A stretch of DNA of 64,000 nucleotides from Hymenobacter sp. GOD-10R. Its GTDB lineage: Bacteria > Bacteroidota > Bacteroidia > Cytophagales > Hymenobacteraceae. Positions 1 to 7,636 of the stretch are shown one piece after another. The first letter of the stretch is position 1. The number at the start of each line of letters is the position of its first letter. Position numbers and translations under genes: made by a program. The notes beneath the pieces are model-generated. The model worked only from the letters and a program-made list of their open reading frames with translations. It searched no databases and was not told where the DNA came from. The stretch is from contig NZ_CP141184.1 in NCBI RefSeq assembly GCF_035609205.1, positions 5,773,001-5,837,000 of the forward strand, read 5' to 3'.

Positions 1-81
1 TGCGGACCTAGGTCGTTCAAGAAAATCGTTTTAAGGTAAACAACGACTTCAACCACCCCAGCGTCAGCTAAAGCTGCCGCG

Positions 82-105
82 TCCCCTCCTCTAATGAGGA
101 GGGGA
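82..105. terminator. Hairpin downstream of the tubulin-like gene
   Basis: Ten-base arms (82-91 and 96-105) pair perfectly around a TAAT loop, beginning about 10 bases beyond the stop codon of the leftward tubulin-like gene. No T-run follows on the minus strand, so it may be a U-less terminator or an mRNA-stabilising hairpin. The 81 bases to its left hold no recognisable gene. Confidence 0.5.
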
Positions 106-115
106 GCTGTTGTTC

Positions 116-1564
116 TTACACCACTTTCACCTTCTCCTCAAACGCCTTATCTGTCACATCATAGAACAGCTCGACGAGCTTCTTGAAGTTGTCGGGCTCG
201 GCGATGGTCTTCTCGGTTTTGTTGAGAGAGTCGAGGAAGTAGTTGTGGTTGATGCCTTTGTTAAAGAAATCAGTCCATTTCTTTTCGACGGGCTTGCCAG
301 CAATCATGGCGTTAAAGTCTTCGGTAGCTAGGTCGAAGGGACGGAAAGCGCGGCGATTTTGGCCTAGCTCTTTCAGCCACTCATCCACACCAAACTCGGG
401 GCTGTGCAAGATATTTTGCAGCTCCCTGAAGATAGGCTCGTTGCGCAGTGCATAGTCGAGCTTCAAGTTGTCGTGGTACGGCGCCTTGTCAGTTGCGAGG
501 AACTGCCGGTGGTAGCGCGTGAAGTAGAGCAGCTGCGTGAGGTGCTTGGCCATCAACTCGCGTGATTCGTCGGGCAGGTGGTTGAACTGCACCTCGGGCG
601 CATCGGTGGCAAGGCCATACTCGTGGAAGTGCGGACCACCCGTGCGGAGTTCGGCCGCCGAGTACTTCATGAAATCTACGATACTCAGGGCCGCGAGCAG
701 TTCGATGAGGTGGGCCTTGTTGCGCTGCTGGGTGCCGCCAGGCTGGTTTTCGTAAGGCGTATCGGGCGTATCGGCTAGGTAGTATAAGGCGTTCAGGCCT
801 TGCAAATTGTGCTCGTAGTAGCTGAGCGCCGCTTTGGTTTTCGTGAGGAAGCTGTTGGAGTCAATAACCGAGTTATCCTCCGATTGCAGGGCGAAGTACG
901 GCATCACCGTCACGGCGCCGGTGGGCGCGTCGCGCAGGTAACGGGCGTTGCTCAGGCGCGTGTTGGTGTCCTTCAGGTTTTTGAGCATGAGCGGGAAGCC
1001 CGCCGCACCCGTCCCGCCGAAGATGCTCGACACGAAAAACACCCGGTCGCCTTCCTGGAAGTTATCAGCGAAAAAGCGGATTTCGGGCGATTCCACCAGC
1101 TTGTTCAGCACGATGCTGCCCACATTGGGCGACCCGCGAAAACCAATCGTCAACGGACTTTCGAGGTTATCTTGCGTGAACAGTAAATCCACCAAACCCT
1201 TAGAGTCAACCGACAAACCATCGTAACTGAGGTACTGCCGGAAGCTCTGGTTGATGCCGCCGAAGTCGAAGATGAAGGTGTCCTTCACCGAGCCGTTCAC
1301 ATCCTGGCTAATGCCGCTGAGCGTGCTGATGTCGGTTTTGAAGAAGCCTTCTTCGCGCGGACCTAGCTTTTTGTAAATCTGCTGGTAGCTCTGCAACAGG
1401 GCTACCGTACGGTTCATGTCGCCGTTGTGGGCGTCGGGGTCAATGATGATGGGCACCACCCGGTCGCAGTTAGGCAGTTCCACGCCCGCCGCCAGCAGCA
1501 TCGTGAGCGAGCGAATAACGCGGGAACCTGTGCCGCCGATACCGAATAAAAAGAGTTTAGCCAT
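116..1564 (-). CDS. Tubulin/FtsZ-like GTPase family protein
   Basis: A 482-residue protein with the hallmarks of a tubulin/FtsZ-superfamily nucleotide-binding domain. A glycine-rich first loop, GIGGTGSR, lies at residues 8-15, and the tubulin signature GGTGAAG lies near residues 183-189 after a hydrophobic strand (VFFVSSIF). No signal peptide or membrane segment is visible, so it should be cytoplasmic and may polymerise with GTP. It is too long and too divergent to be the division protein FtsZ and resembles the 'tubulin-like' families found outside the cell-division cluster. It is the last of four leftward genes, after an AT-rich unknown, a three-pass membrane protein and a vWA-like lipoprotein. 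Published comparative genomics has linked non-FtsZ tubulin relatives with vWA proteins in a proposed membrane-remodelling system. The fold call is fairly sure; the function is inferred. Confidence 0.78.
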   Translation of the reverse strand: MAKLFLFGIGGTGSRVIRSLTMLLAAGVELPNCDRVVPIIIDPDAHNGDMNRTVALLQSYQQIYKKLGPREEGFFKTDISTLSGISQDVNGSVKDTFIFDFGGINQSFRQYLSYDGLSVDSKGLVDLLFTQDNLESPLTIGFRGSPNVGSIVLNKLVESPEIRFFADNFQEGDRVFFVSSIFGGTGAAGFPLMLKNLKDTNTRLSNARYLRDAPTGAVTVMPYFALQSEDNSVIDSNSFLTKTKAALSYYEHNLQGLNALYYLADTPDTPYENQPGGTQQRNKAHLIELLAALSIVDFMKYSAAELRTGGPHFHEYGLATDAPEVQFNHLPDESRELMAKHLTQLLYFTRYHRQFLATDKAPYHDNLKLDYALRNEPIFRELQNILHSPEFGVDEWLKELGQNRRAFRPFDLATEDFNAMIAGKPVEKKWTDFFNKGINHNYFLDSLNKTEKTIAEPDNFKKLVELFYDVTDKAFEEKVKVV

Positions 1565-1595
1565 GTGGGTTGGGCTTGAAATTCTGATTTACAAC

Positions 1596-2051
1596 TCAGC
1601 CTATGAGTGAGTCGTCGTACTCACAATTGTATATGGCATTTTGTAAAACCATATAGATGTCTTCAAAATGTCGTGACTGCTTGATCAATGTTATTAAGTG
1701 ATCTGCCTCGATGAACTGAGTCAAAACATCATCGTCGGCTTCAACACATCGTACGACCCAATCCTTAAGATCATCAAGCGTATACTCTCCTACCTGGTAC
1801 CATATGCTTTCTACTGGAACTTTGTCCCAATAAACATAGGAGAGTAGCTTTTGCCACTTGCCGAAGCTACGTTTCAAATGGAGCCTCCGTCTAAACAGTC
1901 TACCAGAAGCATCAAAATACAATTCTGGTTTTCGTTGTGATTCATAATAGCTATACAAGTTACAATACCCAAGCTCCTGCAAATCGTCTACGAAGTAGCA
2001 GTAAGGATTATCTTCCTCGTGTGCACAAAGCAGAGGAAAGATCGGGGTCAT
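1596..2051 (-). CDS. Hypothetical protein in tubulin-like cassette, AT-rich
   Basis: A 151-residue acidic, aromatic-rich protein that I do not recognise. It has no signal peptide or membrane span. The C-terminal half reads as alpha-helical, with many Asp, Glu and Tyr residues. It begins 11 bases after the stop of the upstream membrane-protein gene and ends 31 bases before the tubulin-like gene, so it is probably co-transcribed with both. Its DNA is clearly richer in A and T than either neighbour, and it largely lacks the GC-rich codons they use. That suggests a later insertion into the cassette or a gene under different selection. It may be a partner or regulator of the tubulin-like protein, or unrelated cargo. 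Confidence 0.65.
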   Translation of the reverse strand: MTPIFPLLCAHEEDNPYCYFVDDLQELGYCNLYSYYESQRKPELYFDASGRLFRRRLHLKRSFGKWQKLLSYVYWDKVPVESIWYQVGEYTLDDLKDWVVRCVEADDDVLTQFIEADHLITLIKQSRHFEDIYMVLQNAIYNCEYDDSLIG

Positions 2052-2062
2052 ACTCGCTCAAA

Positions 2063-2455
2063 CTAAAACGGCGTCGTACTCGCGTTGGTCGAGCCTTTGC
2101 GCAGAATGACGGAAAACAGGAAGTAGAACAAGAGGCCGTACACCGCGTTCAGCGTGGCCAGCCAGTAGATGTAGCTGTGGTCGGTTACTTGCTGCGCTTT
2201 AGCCTGCCACACCACCACGATAAATGCAAGCAGGGCATTCAGCACCAAGAACAGCGTCCAGTGGCGGAGCTTGTTGAAGGTGGCCACACCCATCGCGCGA
2301 TTGATGAGGTAATAGAAAATAATGACCAGCGCCAGCGAGATACCTAGGTTCAGCAGGCCGATATTGGGGAATACAATCTGGCGGTACACGGGCGTGTCGG
2401 CCGGGGGCTGGGGTGTGCCGATGAGTTCGTAGAGGAAGCGGAAGAAGCTTTGCAT
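2063..2455 (-). CDS. Three-pass inner-membrane protein of the tubulin-like cassette
   Basis: A 130-residue protein with three predicted membrane helices, near residues 30-50, 66-84 and 95-116, separated by short basic loops (for example RHW near 64). It has no recognisable catalytic motif. It sits between the vWA-like lipoprotein gene (97 bases upstream) and the AT-rich unknown gene (11 bases downstream), all leftward. The plausible role is a membrane anchor or coupling piece between the periplasmic lipoprotein and the cytoplasmic tubulin-like protein. This is inferred from topology and order only. Confidence 0.7.
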   Translation of the reverse strand: MQSFFRFLYELIGTPQPPADTPVYRQIVFPNIGLLNLGISLALVIIFYYLINRAMGVATFNKLRHWTLFLVLNALLAFIVVVWQAKAQQVTDHSYIYWLATLNAVYGLLFYFLFSVILRKGSTNASTTPF

Positions 2456-2551
2456 AGAAGGAGAGGAAACGCCAACGTTAGCTGGGAGAGCGGTACACGA
2501 TATGCGTCGGAATAAGAATACTGCGAAGAAGGTGCCAGCTAAAAGCTAGCG

Positions 2552-3934
2552 TTAGTCGGCGGGTTGCAGCGTGAGCGGAATCTGAAAGATAGGCGCTTGG
2601 TTTTGCTCATCTGTCGTGACGGCCGCTACGCCATCTACCAGACTACTTAAGGCGAAAGTTTTGGCGCCGACTTGATTGATGTTGCTGTCATTCTTAGTTG
2701 TCCACTGAGTTATCCACATTGGGCGCTTATCCTGGAGGATAACTTGGAGTGGCCGGGCGGCTTTGCCCATCTTGGTAACGCGAATTTTGACAAAATGCGT
2801 GTATTGTGCTTCTGGTCCGCTGCTGGCGCGCGTTTGATCAGTGGCGCTAAACACACTCACGATCTTTGCATCCGTGTCTTGCCCAGTTAGTTGCAGGTTT
2901 GCTTTCAGGTGACCTAGGTCTTGGTACAAAGCGGGCAGCGTTTGCAAATTCATCCCGAGTACAAACTCCACAGGCTGTTGCGCTGATACTTCGCTTACGG
3001 CTATGGTGTGGTAGCTAGCTCCCGCTGCGCGCTTGCTAGCATCTTTCTCGCCGTAGTACCAAGCACCTTGGTTCTGAAACTTATTCAGCAAGGAAGAAGC
3101 TGGCACCTGGTACTTCACGCCAAAGTGCGCTTGCTCACTAGGAGCTTTTTTCAACAAGGCTGCATCGAAGCGACGCACGGCATCGGCCGGACCAATCACC
3201 CACATATAATACGGTATATCCGTATCACAGCACCGATTGATGCGCTTGGCTGCTGTTTTCATGGCCGGATAGAAAGCGCCTTTGAAATCAGACGTGTGGC
3301 CGTAAACCGACACGGCTAGGTCGGAACGACCAGCAGCATTGAGGGCGTCGATGATATCCGTTTTAATGTACGGCACGGCTCCAGCGTTACGCGGCGCGTA
3401 GATAAAGTCCGAAATCAGCACGCTGACCGCGTTGGGCTGGTAGTAGTGGCTCACTAACGTATCCAGAATGGCCGGAATACTCGTGCTGCTGGCCGGCTCC
3501 CGAATGCCTTCGCGCACTGTCGTTTCCAACTGCTGGTATGAATCGCGGTACGGCTTCTCTTTGATGCGGTAGAACGTTTTACGCTGAACGCTGGCGCTCC
3601 GGTTTACATCGGAAAGAAACTGTGCTACGTGCTGCTGAAAACGTGTGTTTTGGGCATCAGCGCCGGTTTTGGGCATGAAGCCTTCCATCGAACCGGACAC
3701 CTCCAAGAACACGTTCACTTGCTTGAGCGGACCAGTTGTGGCCGCAACGGAGCTAGCTTCGACTTCCGGCGAGGAAGCAGCAGCGGGCGTTTTATCTACA
3801 GAAGCTTCTGTAGTTTCGGCAGCTTTCGTGTTGCCCGCATCTGACTTGAGGTCGTCGCGGGAGTAGCAGCCAGGAAGTAGCAAAGCCACTGCCAATAGCC
3901 CTGGCAGTAGTTGAGAGAAGTGAGGACGTTGCAT
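2552..3934 (-). CDS. Lipoprotein with degenerate von Willebrand A domain
   Basis: A 460-residue exported lipoprotein. The N-terminus has a hydrophobic stretch and a lipobox ending LLPGC (Cys23), then a low-complexity Ala/Thr/Ser linker to about residue 70. The next segment matches the start of a vWA domain, but the metal-site motif DxSxS reads EVSGS at residues 78-82. A later strand, SVLISDF (Asp176), fits the MIDAS aspartate loop. The rest looks like beta-sandwich sequence without a known family. It is the first gene of the leftward cassette that ends in the tubulin-like protein. Neighbouring vWA and tubulin-like genes have been proposed to act together in membrane remodelling. The lipoprotein call is firm; the vWA call is moderately sure, and the Asp-to-Glu change may alter metal binding. 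Confidence 0.7.
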   Translation of the reverse strand: MQRPHFSQLLPGLLAVALLLPGCYSRDDLKSDAGNTKAAETTEASVDKTPAAASSPEVEASSVAATTGPLKQVNVFLEVSGSMEGFMPKTGADAQNTRFQQHVAQFLSDVNRSASVQRKTFYRIKEKPYRDSYQQLETTVREGIREPASSTSIPAILDTLVSHYYQPNAVSVLISDFIYAPRNAGAVPYIKTDIIDALNAAGRSDLAVSVYGHTSDFKGAFYPAMKTAAKRINRCCDTDIPYYMWVIGPADAVRRFDAALLKKAPSEQAHFGVKYQVPASSLLNKFQNQGAWYYGEKDASKRAAGASYHTIAVSEVSAQQPVEFVLGMNLQTLPALYQDLGHLKANLQLTGQDTDAKIVSVFSATDQTRASSGPEAQYTHFVKIRVTKMGKAARPLQVILQDKRPMWITQWTTKNDSNINQVGAKTFALSSLVDGVAAVTTDEQNQAPIFQIPLTLQPAD

Positions 3935-4053
3935 CGAACCAATGTACAGGTTGACGGCTGAAGCCGCAACCTTACCTACTGCCGGGGTGCCCAGCAGGTT
4001 GTGTAGGAACGATATATAAGAAAGAATATTTTATAACTAGGCTTGCCGCTGAC

Positions 4054-5055
4054 CTAGCTATAGTCAATCTCCGTATTGTCGCCGATGTTCAGGCTGTGGT
4101 TCAGACCACGGAACGAAGCGTCGGAGCCGACAATGCAATCGTGGAGCACGGCTTGGCGCAACTCGCTGTAGGAGCCAATAATCGAATCCGCCAATATGGT
4201 GTTCTCCACAATCGTTCTGTCGCCGATGGCAACGTTAGGGCCGATGATCGAGCAGGAAATCTGGCAGTTCTTGCCAATGCTCACCGGCGGAATAATAATG
4301 GTGTTCGGAAACTCAGGCAGCGACTCCGTCCGCATAAACTCGGGCCGGTTCAGCAAGCGGGCGTTGGCTTCAAGCAACGTCTCTTTGCGGCCACAGTCAA
4401 ACCAGTTATCCACCGAAACGGTCGTCATCTCCTCCCCTTCCTGAATCAGCGTCATCAGTGCATCCGTTAGCTGAAACTCGCCGTGCGTGCGGTGCTCCTG
4501 CTCAATCAACTGCCCCAAGGCGTCAACTAACCGTTCAGGATGAGCAATTTTGTACAGCCCAACCATGGCATAGTTGGACTTCGGAATTTTCGGCTTTTCT
4601 ATCACTTTCGTGACGCGACCACCGGGTCCGGTTTCCACCAAACCGAAAAGGGTTGGGGTTTTAACTTCTCTTACCCCGAGCACGGTGCCTGGCATTTGCA
4701 GCACGGCACCTAGGTCGACATCAACAATGGTATCACCCAGTAAAATGAGGATGCCTTCTGCGTTGTAGCGAAATTCTTCACGGGCAATCCACAAAGCATG
4801 ACCAATGCCTTCGCGAGGCTCCTGCACCACGAAGGTGGATTTTATCTGTGGATATTGGCGGCGCACATAACTCTCTACCTTTTCACCTAGGTAGCCAATG
4901 ATAAATACAAAGTCCTGAACGCCAGCGCCCAGAAGCCGGTCGATGATATGCCCCAGGATGGTATTACCAGCAACGGGCACCAGCGACTTGGGCTGAGTAT
5001 GCGTATGCGGACGTAGGCGAGAGCCGATGCCGGCAACGGGAATGACAGCTTTCAT
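4054..5055 (-). CDS. Sugar-phosphate nucleotidyltransferase with beta-helix tail
   Basis: This 333-residue enzyme belongs to the RmlA/GlmU nucleotidyltransferase superfamily, which makes NDP-sugars from NTP and a sugar 1-phosphate. The N-terminus carries the signature GxGxRLRPxT followed by PKSLVPVAG. The last roughly 90 residues show hexapeptide-like Ile/Val spacing (ISCSIIGPNVAIGDRTIV), typical of a left-handed beta-helix. I start at 5055 (MKAVIPVAG), because the family begins at this strand; an ATG 24 bases upstream adds eight residues that look unrelated. It diverges from lemA across about 190 bases. Glucose-1-phosphate thymidylyl- or uridylyltransferase is most likely, but the exact sugar cannot be read from the sequence. 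Confidence 0.85.
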   Translation of the reverse strand: MKAVIPVAGIGSRLRPHTHTQPKSLVPVAGNTILGHIIDRLLGAGVQDFVFIIGYLGEKVESYVRRQYPQIKSTFVVQEPREGIGHALWIAREEFRYNAEGILILLGDTIVDVDLGAVLQMPGTVLGVREVKTPTLFGLVETGPGGRVTKVIEKPKIPKSNYAMVGLYKIAHPERLVDALGQLIEQEHRTHGEFQLTDALMTLIQEGEEMTTVSVDNWFDCGRKETLLEANARLLNRPEFMRTESLPEFPNTIIIPPVSIGKNCQISCSIIGPNVAIGDRTIVENTILADSIIGSYSELRQAVLHDCIVGSDASFRGLNHSLNIGDNTEIDYS

Positions 5056-5243
5056 GAACAAAAGACGTGGCGTAAGCACGCAAAATAGTGAATCGGCGCC
5101 GGAGCACTGAGGGCCAGCACAACCGCCAGCGCCTTAATTCGTACTTTTCAGCGCACCAGCGCCTGCCGACGCTAACCACGTTGGCCCGCTTCAGGTTTCG
5201 AATGTCTTTCTCTCTCTTCCACTTTTTTAATTTCTCTCTCCCT

Positions 5244-5822
5244 ATGAAACGTTTTGTTCTGTATTTCTTTGGCTTAGTAATTCTGCTCACGCAGTCGTCT
5301 TGTGGCTACAATGGCATGGTCGAGCGCGACCAGGCGGTAAAAGGCCAATGGGCCAAAGTGCAAAGCAGCTACCAGCGTCGTAACGACCTTATTCCGAACC
5401 TAGTAAACACCGTAAAAGGTGCTGCCAACTTCGAAAAAGGTACCTTGACAGACGTTATCAACGCCCGCGCCAAGGCTACCAGCGTGCAGCTTTCAAGCGA
5501 TGATCTGACCCCCGAAAACATTAAGCGCTTTCAAGAAGCACAAAGCCAAGTTAGCTCAGGCCTAGGTCGATTGCTGGCTGTATCAGAAAACTACCCTGAC
5601 CTGAAAGCCAACGCCAACTTCCAGGAGTTGCAAGCCCAAATTGAAGGCACCGAAAACCGCATCAACGTAGAGCGCAACCGCTTCAACGACGTCACGAACG
5701 ACTACAACGGCTACGTAAAGTCGTTCCCGAACAACATTTTTGCGGGCATGTTCGGCTTTAAAGAGAAGCCCTACTTCGAAGCCGACGCTAGTGCTCAGAA
5801 AGCACCTACCGTTCAGTTCTAA
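5244..5822 (+). CDS. lemA: LemA family lipoprotein
   Basis: A 192-residue LemA-family protein. It opens with a hydrophobic signal ending in the lipobox-like QSSCG (Cys21), followed by the characteristic helical bundle with RRNDLIPNLVNTVKG and a later NVERNRFNDVTNDYN segment. I take the ATG at 5244, since it places the signal peptide at the N-terminus; an in-frame upstream extension lacks sense. It precedes two TPM-domain genes, a neighbourhood common for LemA across bacteria. The molecular role of LemA is unknown; it is anchored in an envelope membrane. The gap to the next gene is filled by a long inverted repeat. Confidence 0.92.
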   Translation: MKRFVLYFFGLVILLTQSSCGYNGMVERDQAVKGQWAKVQSSYQRRNDLIPNLVNTVKGAANFEKGTLTDVINARAKATSVQLSSDDLTPENIKRFQEAQSQVSSGLGRLLAVSENYPDLKANANFQELQAQIEGTENRINVERNRFNDVTNDYNGYVKSFPNNIFAGMFGFKEKPYFEADASAQKAPTVQF

Positions 5823-5832
5823 TTTTTTAGTG

Positions 5833-5991
5833 CGTAGTGCCTAGTGCTTGGTGCTTAGTTTATGCAGAAGAAAATAAGGGCGGTTGGCCACGAGTAGCAA
5901 AGAGATTTGCGTTACTACTCAGGCCATTGCCTTATCATCTAGCATCAAGCACACCCACCCAAGCACTAGGCACCAAGCACTAAGCACTACG
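5833..5991. repeat. Inverted repeat built of AGTGCTT-like heptads
   Basis: Arms of 27 bases (5833-5859 and 5965-5991) are inverted copies with two mismatches. Each is made of near-tandem 7-base units such as AGTGCTT, GGTGCTT and AGTGCCT. About 105 bases separate them. The right arm ends two bases before the ATG of the TPM gene, so an RNA hairpin could affect its translation. Confidence 0.8.
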
Positions 5992-5993
5992 TC

Positions 5994-6449
5994 ATGAAAA
6001 GCCCTCTTACGCCGGAACAAGAGGCTGCGCTTGTGGCCGCAATCCGGCAGGCCGAAATCACTACTTCCGGCGAAATCCGGGTTCACCTAGAAGATACCTG
6101 CCCTACGCCCGAGCCACTCGACCGCGCCGCGCAGGTGTTTGCCGAGCTAGGTATGCATCGCACCGCTCAGCGCAACGGAGTCTTGTTCTACCTAGCCTGG
6201 CAAACGCGCCAGTTTGCCGTCATCGGCGACTCAGGCATCAACTCTGCCGTGCCCGACGATTTTTGGGAAGTGACGAAAGAAGCCGTGCTCAACTATTTCC
6301 GAACTAACGATTACGTGAACGGTTTGGACAAAGGCATCCGGCTAGTCGGGGAGCAGCTCCGACGCTATTTCCCATATGACGCGGCCACCGACCGCAATGA
6401 ACTCGACGATTCCATCTCGTTTGGCGACTCCACGCCGCCACATGCATGA
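5994..6449 (+). CDS. TPM-domain protein, short cytoplasmic form
   Basis: A 151-residue protein that is almost entirely one TPM (TLP18.3/Psb32/MOLO-1) domain. It runs from an N-terminal helix with TTSGEIRVHLE, through GVLFYLAW and FAVIGDSGI, to a long amphipathic helix ending RRYFP. No signal peptide or membrane segment is seen, in contrast to the next gene. The two overlap by four bases (ATGA at 6446-6449), so they are translationally coupled. The LemA-TPM-TPM order is widespread and suggests a shared envelope function, but the biochemical activity is not established. A tail of acidic and Ser residues follows the domain. Confidence 0.85.
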   Translation: MKSPLTPEQEAALVAAIRQAEITTSGEIRVHLEDTCPTPEPLDRAAQVFAELGMHRTAQRNGVLFYLAWQTRQFAVIGDSGINSAVPDDFWEVTKEAVLNYFRTNDYVNGLDKGIRLVGEQLRRYFPYDAATDRNELDDSISFGDSTPPHA

Positions 6450-7288
6450 GCAGCACATCCTCTCTCCCTATTTCCGCGAACCGCTGGTTTGGGCCGCTGC
6501 TAGCTATTCTGTTGCTCGTCGCTGGCCTCTTGCCATCGGCGGTAGCGCAAAATGTGCCGCCCCGTCCTTCGCCCCCACGCCTCGTCAATGACCTAGCCAA
6601 CATGCTCCGCCCCGATGAAGTGGAGGCGCTGGAGCGTAAGTTGGTCGCTTACAATGATTCCACTTCCTCGCAGATTGCCGTCGTGACGGTGCCAACACTG
6701 GGCGACGACGAAATTGCGGACTATGCCCAGCGCATTTACAAAACTTGGGGCATTGGGCAGAAAGGCAAGGATAACGGTGTCCTAGTTCTGGTTGCGAAGC
6801 AAGAGCGTGCCGCCCGCATTCAGACCGGCTATGGCCTCGAAGGGGCCGTGCCCGATGCGCTGGCAAAGCGTATTATCTCTAGCACCATCGTGCCGGCCTT
6901 CCGCGAGCAACGCTACTACGATGGTCTCAACACGGCTACCGACGAGCTAATTGCCCTGGCAAAAGGCGAGTACAAAGCGCCGCCGCAAGCCCAGGGCTCC
7001 GCTGACAACGGCGATACCAGCGGCTCGGGCTGGACGTTCTGGTTGATCATCGGCATGCTGATCCTCTTCGTGCTGCTTCGCTCCCGAGGCGGTGGCGGCG
7101 GTGGGGGCGGCGGACGACGCAGCCGGGGCTTCGGCGGTACGTTCATTCCGCCCATCATCTTCGGCGACTTTAGCGGCGGCCGCGGCGTGTTTGGCGGCGG
7201 GGGCGGCTTTGGTGGTGGAGGCGGTGGAGGTTTTGGCGGCTTTGGTGGAGGCAACTCTGGCGGCGGCGGCGCTAGCGGCAACTGGTAG
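6446..7288 (+). CDS. YgcG-type TPM-domain membrane protein with Gly-rich tail
   Basis: A 280-residue protein with a signal peptide or anchor (about residues 14-34, ending SAVAQ) and an extracytoplasmic TPM domain (about 45-175, containing DSTSSQIAVVTVPTLG and KDNGVLVLVA). A transmembrane helix (about 195-213, WTFWLIIGMLILFVLL) follows. The basic, extremely Gly-rich tail (GGGGGG RRSRGFGG, then FGGGG repeats) is the hallmark of YgcG-like proteins. The start overlaps the stop of the preceding gene. A long, imperfect hairpin downstream at 7344-7408 probably ends the transcript. The function of the family is unproved; ties to envelope integrity or quality control have been suggested for TPM proteins. 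Confidence 0.88.
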   Translation: MSSTSSLPISANRWFGPLLAILLLVAGLLPSAVAQNVPPRPSPPRLVNDLANMLRPDEVEALERKLVAYNDSTSSQIAVVTVPTLGDDEIADYAQRIYKTWGIGQKGKDNGVLVLVAKQERAARIQTGYGLEGAVPDALAKRIISSTIVPAFREQRYYDGLNTATDELIALAKGEYKAPPQAQGSADNGDTSGSGWTFWLIIGMLILFVLLRSRGGGGGGGGGRRSRGFGGTFIPPIIFGDFSGGRGVFGGGGGFGGGGGGGFGGFGGGNSGGGGASGNW

Positions 7289-7343
7289 CTAGCTTCTCAG
7301 TTAGCTTGCTAAAAAAACCCCAATAACATCGTTCCCATAATAG

Positions 7344-7408
7344 AAAGCACCTGATGTGCTGTAATGCTTCCTAGCAATGGAGGTCCTACAATACATGAGG
7401 TGCTTTTT
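7344..7408 (+). terminator. Terminator-like hairpin after the LemA/TPM group
   Basis: AAAGCACCTGATGT and ACATGAGGTGCTTT pair with one mismatch across a roughly 37-base loop and run into a T-tract. The loop is long for a classical terminator. Confidence 0.5.
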
Positions 7409-7500
7409 GGCGTTAGTACGTTGTTCTACACGCCACATACACTTATGGCTTAGCAGCGAGAGAAGTAACTACTTTGGCGGGCTAAGCGCGTAAGAGGAAT

Positions 7501-7617
7501 ATGCTTAGAAACTCCGACAAACCAGAACTACCCGCGTGGGTCTTTCTCCTGCTTCGCTTCGCGGGTATTGCTTTCGTAGCTATTCTGTTCTGGGTTGTCA
7601 CCAGGTGCGGACGCTAA
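7501..7617 (+). CDS. Small single-pass membrane peptide (38 residues)
   Basis: An ATG-to-TAA frame of 38 codons. The N-terminus is polar (MLRNSDKPELP), followed by one strongly hydrophobic helix (about residues 13-33, WVFLLLRFAGIAFVAILFWV) and a basic end (TRCGR). It sits alone between the TPM-group terminator and the convergent DUF72 gene, with its stop 20 bases from the end of that gene. No Shine-Dalgarno site is seen, which is normal in this phylum. The clean charge pattern (mostly outside-neutral, Arg/Lys at both ends) makes it more believable than a random frame. Function unknown. Confidence 0.5.
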   Translation: MLRNSDKPELPAWVFLLLRFAGIAFVAILFWVVTRCGR

Positions 7618-7636
7618 GCTTCTCCTAGCTGCCTAG

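Noticed and set aside
5088..5243. N-terminal extension of LemA
   Set aside because: The ATG at 5244 gives the normal signal peptide; the extension is not LemA-like.
5833..5991. CRISPR-like array
   Set aside because: Units are 7-base and inverted, with no regular spacers and no cas genes.
6916..7281. A proline-rich antisense frame of 121 codons
   Set aside because: It is the mirror of the glycine-rich tail of the YgcG-type gene; low-complexity reverse complement, no start context.
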